Positions 62,277-64,000 of a DNA stretch of 64,000 bases are shown here, one piece after another. The notes under the pieces were generated by a model, which ran no database searches, was not told where the DNA came from, and worked only from the letters and a program-made list of their open reading frames with translations. The DNA lies in NCBI GenBank assembly GCA_031216755.1, contig JARUHG010000006.1:124001-188000 (forward strand). The letters are read 5' to 3'. This DNA comes from Lysobacter arvi (GTDB taxonomy: Bacteria; Pseudomonadota; Gammaproteobacteria; Xanthomonadales; Xanthomonadaceae). Made by a program: the position numbers and the translations under genes. Position 1 is the stretch's first letter. Each line of letters starts with the position of its first letter.

Positions 62277-64000
62277 ATGAGCCAGAACTTCTACCAATAC
62301 GACGTGATCGTGGTCGGCGGCGGCCATGCCGGCACCGAGGCCGCGCTCGCCTCGGCGCGGGCCGGCGCACGCACGCTGCTGCTGACGCATTCGGTGGAAA
62401 CCGTCGGCGCGATGAGCTGCAACCCCGCCATCGGCGGCATCGGCAAGGGCCACCTGGTCAAGGAAATCGACGCGCTCGGCGGCGTCATGGCGAAGGCCGC
62501 GGACGCCGCCGGGATCCAGTGGCGCCGGCTCAACGCGAGCAAGGGGCCGGCCGTGCGCGCGACGCGCTGCCAGGCAGATCGCGCGCTGTACCGCGCCTTC
62601 ATCCGCCGCGCCGTGGAGCGCCAGCCGAACCTGACCCTGTTCCAGGCGGCCGTGGACGACATCGCCTTCGAAGGCGGCAAGGTCACGGGCGTGGTCACCC
62701 AGACCGGCCTGCGCTTCGATGCCCCGGCCGTCGTGCTGACCGCCGGCACCTTCCTCGCCGGCAAGGTGCATGTGGGGCAGACGACCTACGCCGCCGGCCG
62801 CGCGGGCGATCCCCCGGCCGTCGCGCTCGCGCACCGCCTGCGCGAGGGGCCGTTCGTGGTCGACCGCCTGAAGACCGGCACGCCCCCGCGCATCGACGGG
62901 CGCACGCTCGACTACTCGGTCATGGACGAACAGCCCGGCGACGACCCGCGCCCGGTGATGTCCTTCATGGGCAGCACCTCCGATCATCCGCGCCAGGTGT
63001 CGTGCTGGATCACGCACACCTCCGAGCGCACGCATGAGATCATCCGCGGCGCGCTCGACCGCTCGCCGCTGTACACCGGCCAGATCGAAGGCATCGGGCC
63101 GCGCTACTGCCCCTCGATCGAAGACAAGGTGGTGCGCTTCGCGGAGAAGGCGAGCCACCAGATCTTCGTCGAGCCCGAAGGGCTGGAGGTCGTGGAGATC
63201 TACCCCAATGGCATTTCGACCTCGCTGCCGTTCGACGTGCAGCTCGAGCTGGTGCGTTCGATTCGCGGCTTCGAGAACGCCCACATCACGCGGCCGGGTT
63301 ACGCGATCGAATACGACTTCTTCGATCCGCGCGGCCTGAAGACCACGCTGGAAACCAAGTCCGTCGCCGGCCTGTTCTTCGCCGGGCAGATCAACGGCAC
63401 CACCGGTTACGAGGAAGCGGCCGCGCAGGGGCTGCTCGCCGGCGTCAACGCCGCGCGGTTCGTGCATGGCCGGGACGGTTGGAGCCCGCGCCGCGACGAG
63501 GCGTATCTGGGCGTGCTGGTCGACGACCTGACCACGCACGGCACCAGCGAGCCGTACCGCATGTTCACCTCCCGCGCCGAATACCGCCTGCAACTGCGCG
63601 AAGACAACGCCGACCTGCGCCTGACGCCGGTGGGCCGCGAACTCGGGCTCGTCGACGACGCGCGCTGGTCGCGCTTCGACGCCAAGCGCGAGGCGATCGC
63701 ACGCGAGAACGCGCGCCTGTCCGGCCTCTGGACCGCGCCGAACAACGCGCTCGGCCGTGCGGCAATGGACGTGCTGGGCATCGAGATCAGCCGCGAAACC
63801 AGCGCGCTGGACCTGCTCAAGCGTCCGGAACTGGACTACGCGAAGCTGATGGCGGTGCCGTCGCTGGGGCCGTCGGTCGACGACGCCGACGTGGCCGAGC
63901 AGGTCGAGATCGGCGTGAAGTACGCCGGCTACCTGGATCGCCAGCGCGAGGAAATCGCGCGGCAGCAGCGCCACGAAGCGACGCCGATCCCGGACGGCTT
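62277..64000 (+). CDS. mnmG: tRNA uridine-5-carboxymethylaminomethyl modification enzyme MnmG (GidA), 3'-truncated
   Basis: First 574 codons of a protein usually about 630 long; the frame is open at the window edge. N-terminal FAD motif [14 protein letters not shown], the [22 protein letters not shown] signature and the [15 protein letters not shown] and [18 protein letters not shown] motifs are all present. With MnmE it modifies the wobble uridine of several tRNAs. Start ATG 62277 gives [14 protein letters not shown]. The predicted small RNA is transcribed away from it from within its upstream region. Confidence 0.96.
   Translation, partial: MSQNFYQYDVIVVGGGHAGTEAALASARAGARTLLLTHSVETVGAMSCNPAIGGIGKGHLVKEIDALGGVMAKAADAAGIQWRRLNASKGPAVRATRCQADRALYRAFIRRAVERQPNLTLFQAAVDDIAFEGGKVTGVVTQTGLRFDAPAVVLTAGTFLAGKVHVGQTTYAAGRAGDPPAVALAHRLREGPFVVDRLKTGTPPRIDGRTLDYSVMDEQPGDDPRPVMSFMGSTSDHPRQVSCWITHTSERTHEIIRGALDRSPLYTGQIEGIGPRYCPSIEDKVVRFAEKASHQIFVEPEGLEVVEIYPNGISTSLPFDVQLELVRSIRGFENAHITRPGYAIEYDFFDPRGLKTTLETKSVAGLFFAGQINGTTGYEEAAAQGLLAGVNAARFVHGRDGWSPRRDEAYLGVLVDDLTTHGTSEPYRMFTSRAEYRLQLREDNADLRLTPVGRELGLVDDARWSRFDAKREAIARENARLSGLWTAPNNALGRAAMDVLGIEISRETSALDLLKRPELDYAKLMAVPSLGPSVDDADVAEQVEIGVKYAGYLDRQREEIARQQRHEATPIPDG

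Overview
The window is about 64 kb of very GC-rich (near 70%) chromosome from a gammaproteobacterium. Gene content and gene order point to the Xanthomonadaceae, most like Lysobacter or Luteimonas: a DesT/DesCB-like desaturase locus, an mla cluster that includes mlaA, an Lrp-linked phhA, and E. coli-type bioH/bioC biotin genes. I see no prophage, transposase, integrase, CRISPR array or rRNA. There is one tRNA, tRNA-Arg(CCG). Genes are packed, many with 4-nt ATGA/GTGA overlaps, and the left and right edges cut a membrane protein and mnmG.

Layout. 1-6.6 kb: membrane protein, FAD/NAD(P) protein, phhA divergent from an Lrp-type regulator, and a TetR (DesT/FabR-like) regulator divergent from a ferredoxin reductase and fatty acid desaturase pair. 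6.9-12.9 kb, minus strand: patatin lipoprotein, DUF3052, AIM24, Asp/Glu racemase, M28 peptidase, rhomboid protease. 13-15.9 kb: rlmI-like methyltransferase and rmuC. 16-20.4 kb, minus strand: mlaFEDCBA, for retrograde phospholipid transport. 20.7-29.4 kb: recC-recB-recD. 29.4-30.2 kb: a phytochelatin-synthase-like protein. 30.4-39.8 kb: a LysR regulator divergent from a six-gene RND efflux operon (DUF2798, degenerate SDR, adaptor, pump, SDR, outer-membrane channel). 40-46.3 kb: folE, DUF938 methyltransferase, HAD phosphatase, zapE and hydrolase, lipoprotein nuclease, cytochrome c5. 46.6-49.8 kb: tRNA-Arg, ubiA, HdeD-like protein, secreted RidA, comF. 49.8-55.3 kb: bioB-bioF-ACT-bioH-bioC-DMT transporter. 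55.4-61 kb: secreted unknown, GT39 transferase, NTF2-like protein, ACT+V4R protein, threonine dehydratase-like enzyme, EamA transporter. 61.2-64 kb: YG-rich lipoprotein, a 526-nt non-coding stretch, and mnmG.

The most unusual signal is in that non-coding stretch. A near-consensus sigma-54 promoter on the minus strand (62180-62165) sits about 90 nt ahead of a strong minus-strand Rho-independent terminator (62077-62041). This predicts a sigma-54-dependent small RNA of about 113 nt, with several GGA motifs in predicted loops as in CsrA/RsmA-titrating RNAs. A second, convergent structured transcript ends at 62011.

Other points worth attention are an identical LPDYLQ peptide near the C termini of MlaD and MlaA, encoded with only synonymous differences; a BirA-type operator over the bioB promoter that lies inside the 5' end of comF; and a palindrome with a probable leaderless start at the desaturase locus. 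All functional calls rest on reading motifs and context by eye; no database search was possible.
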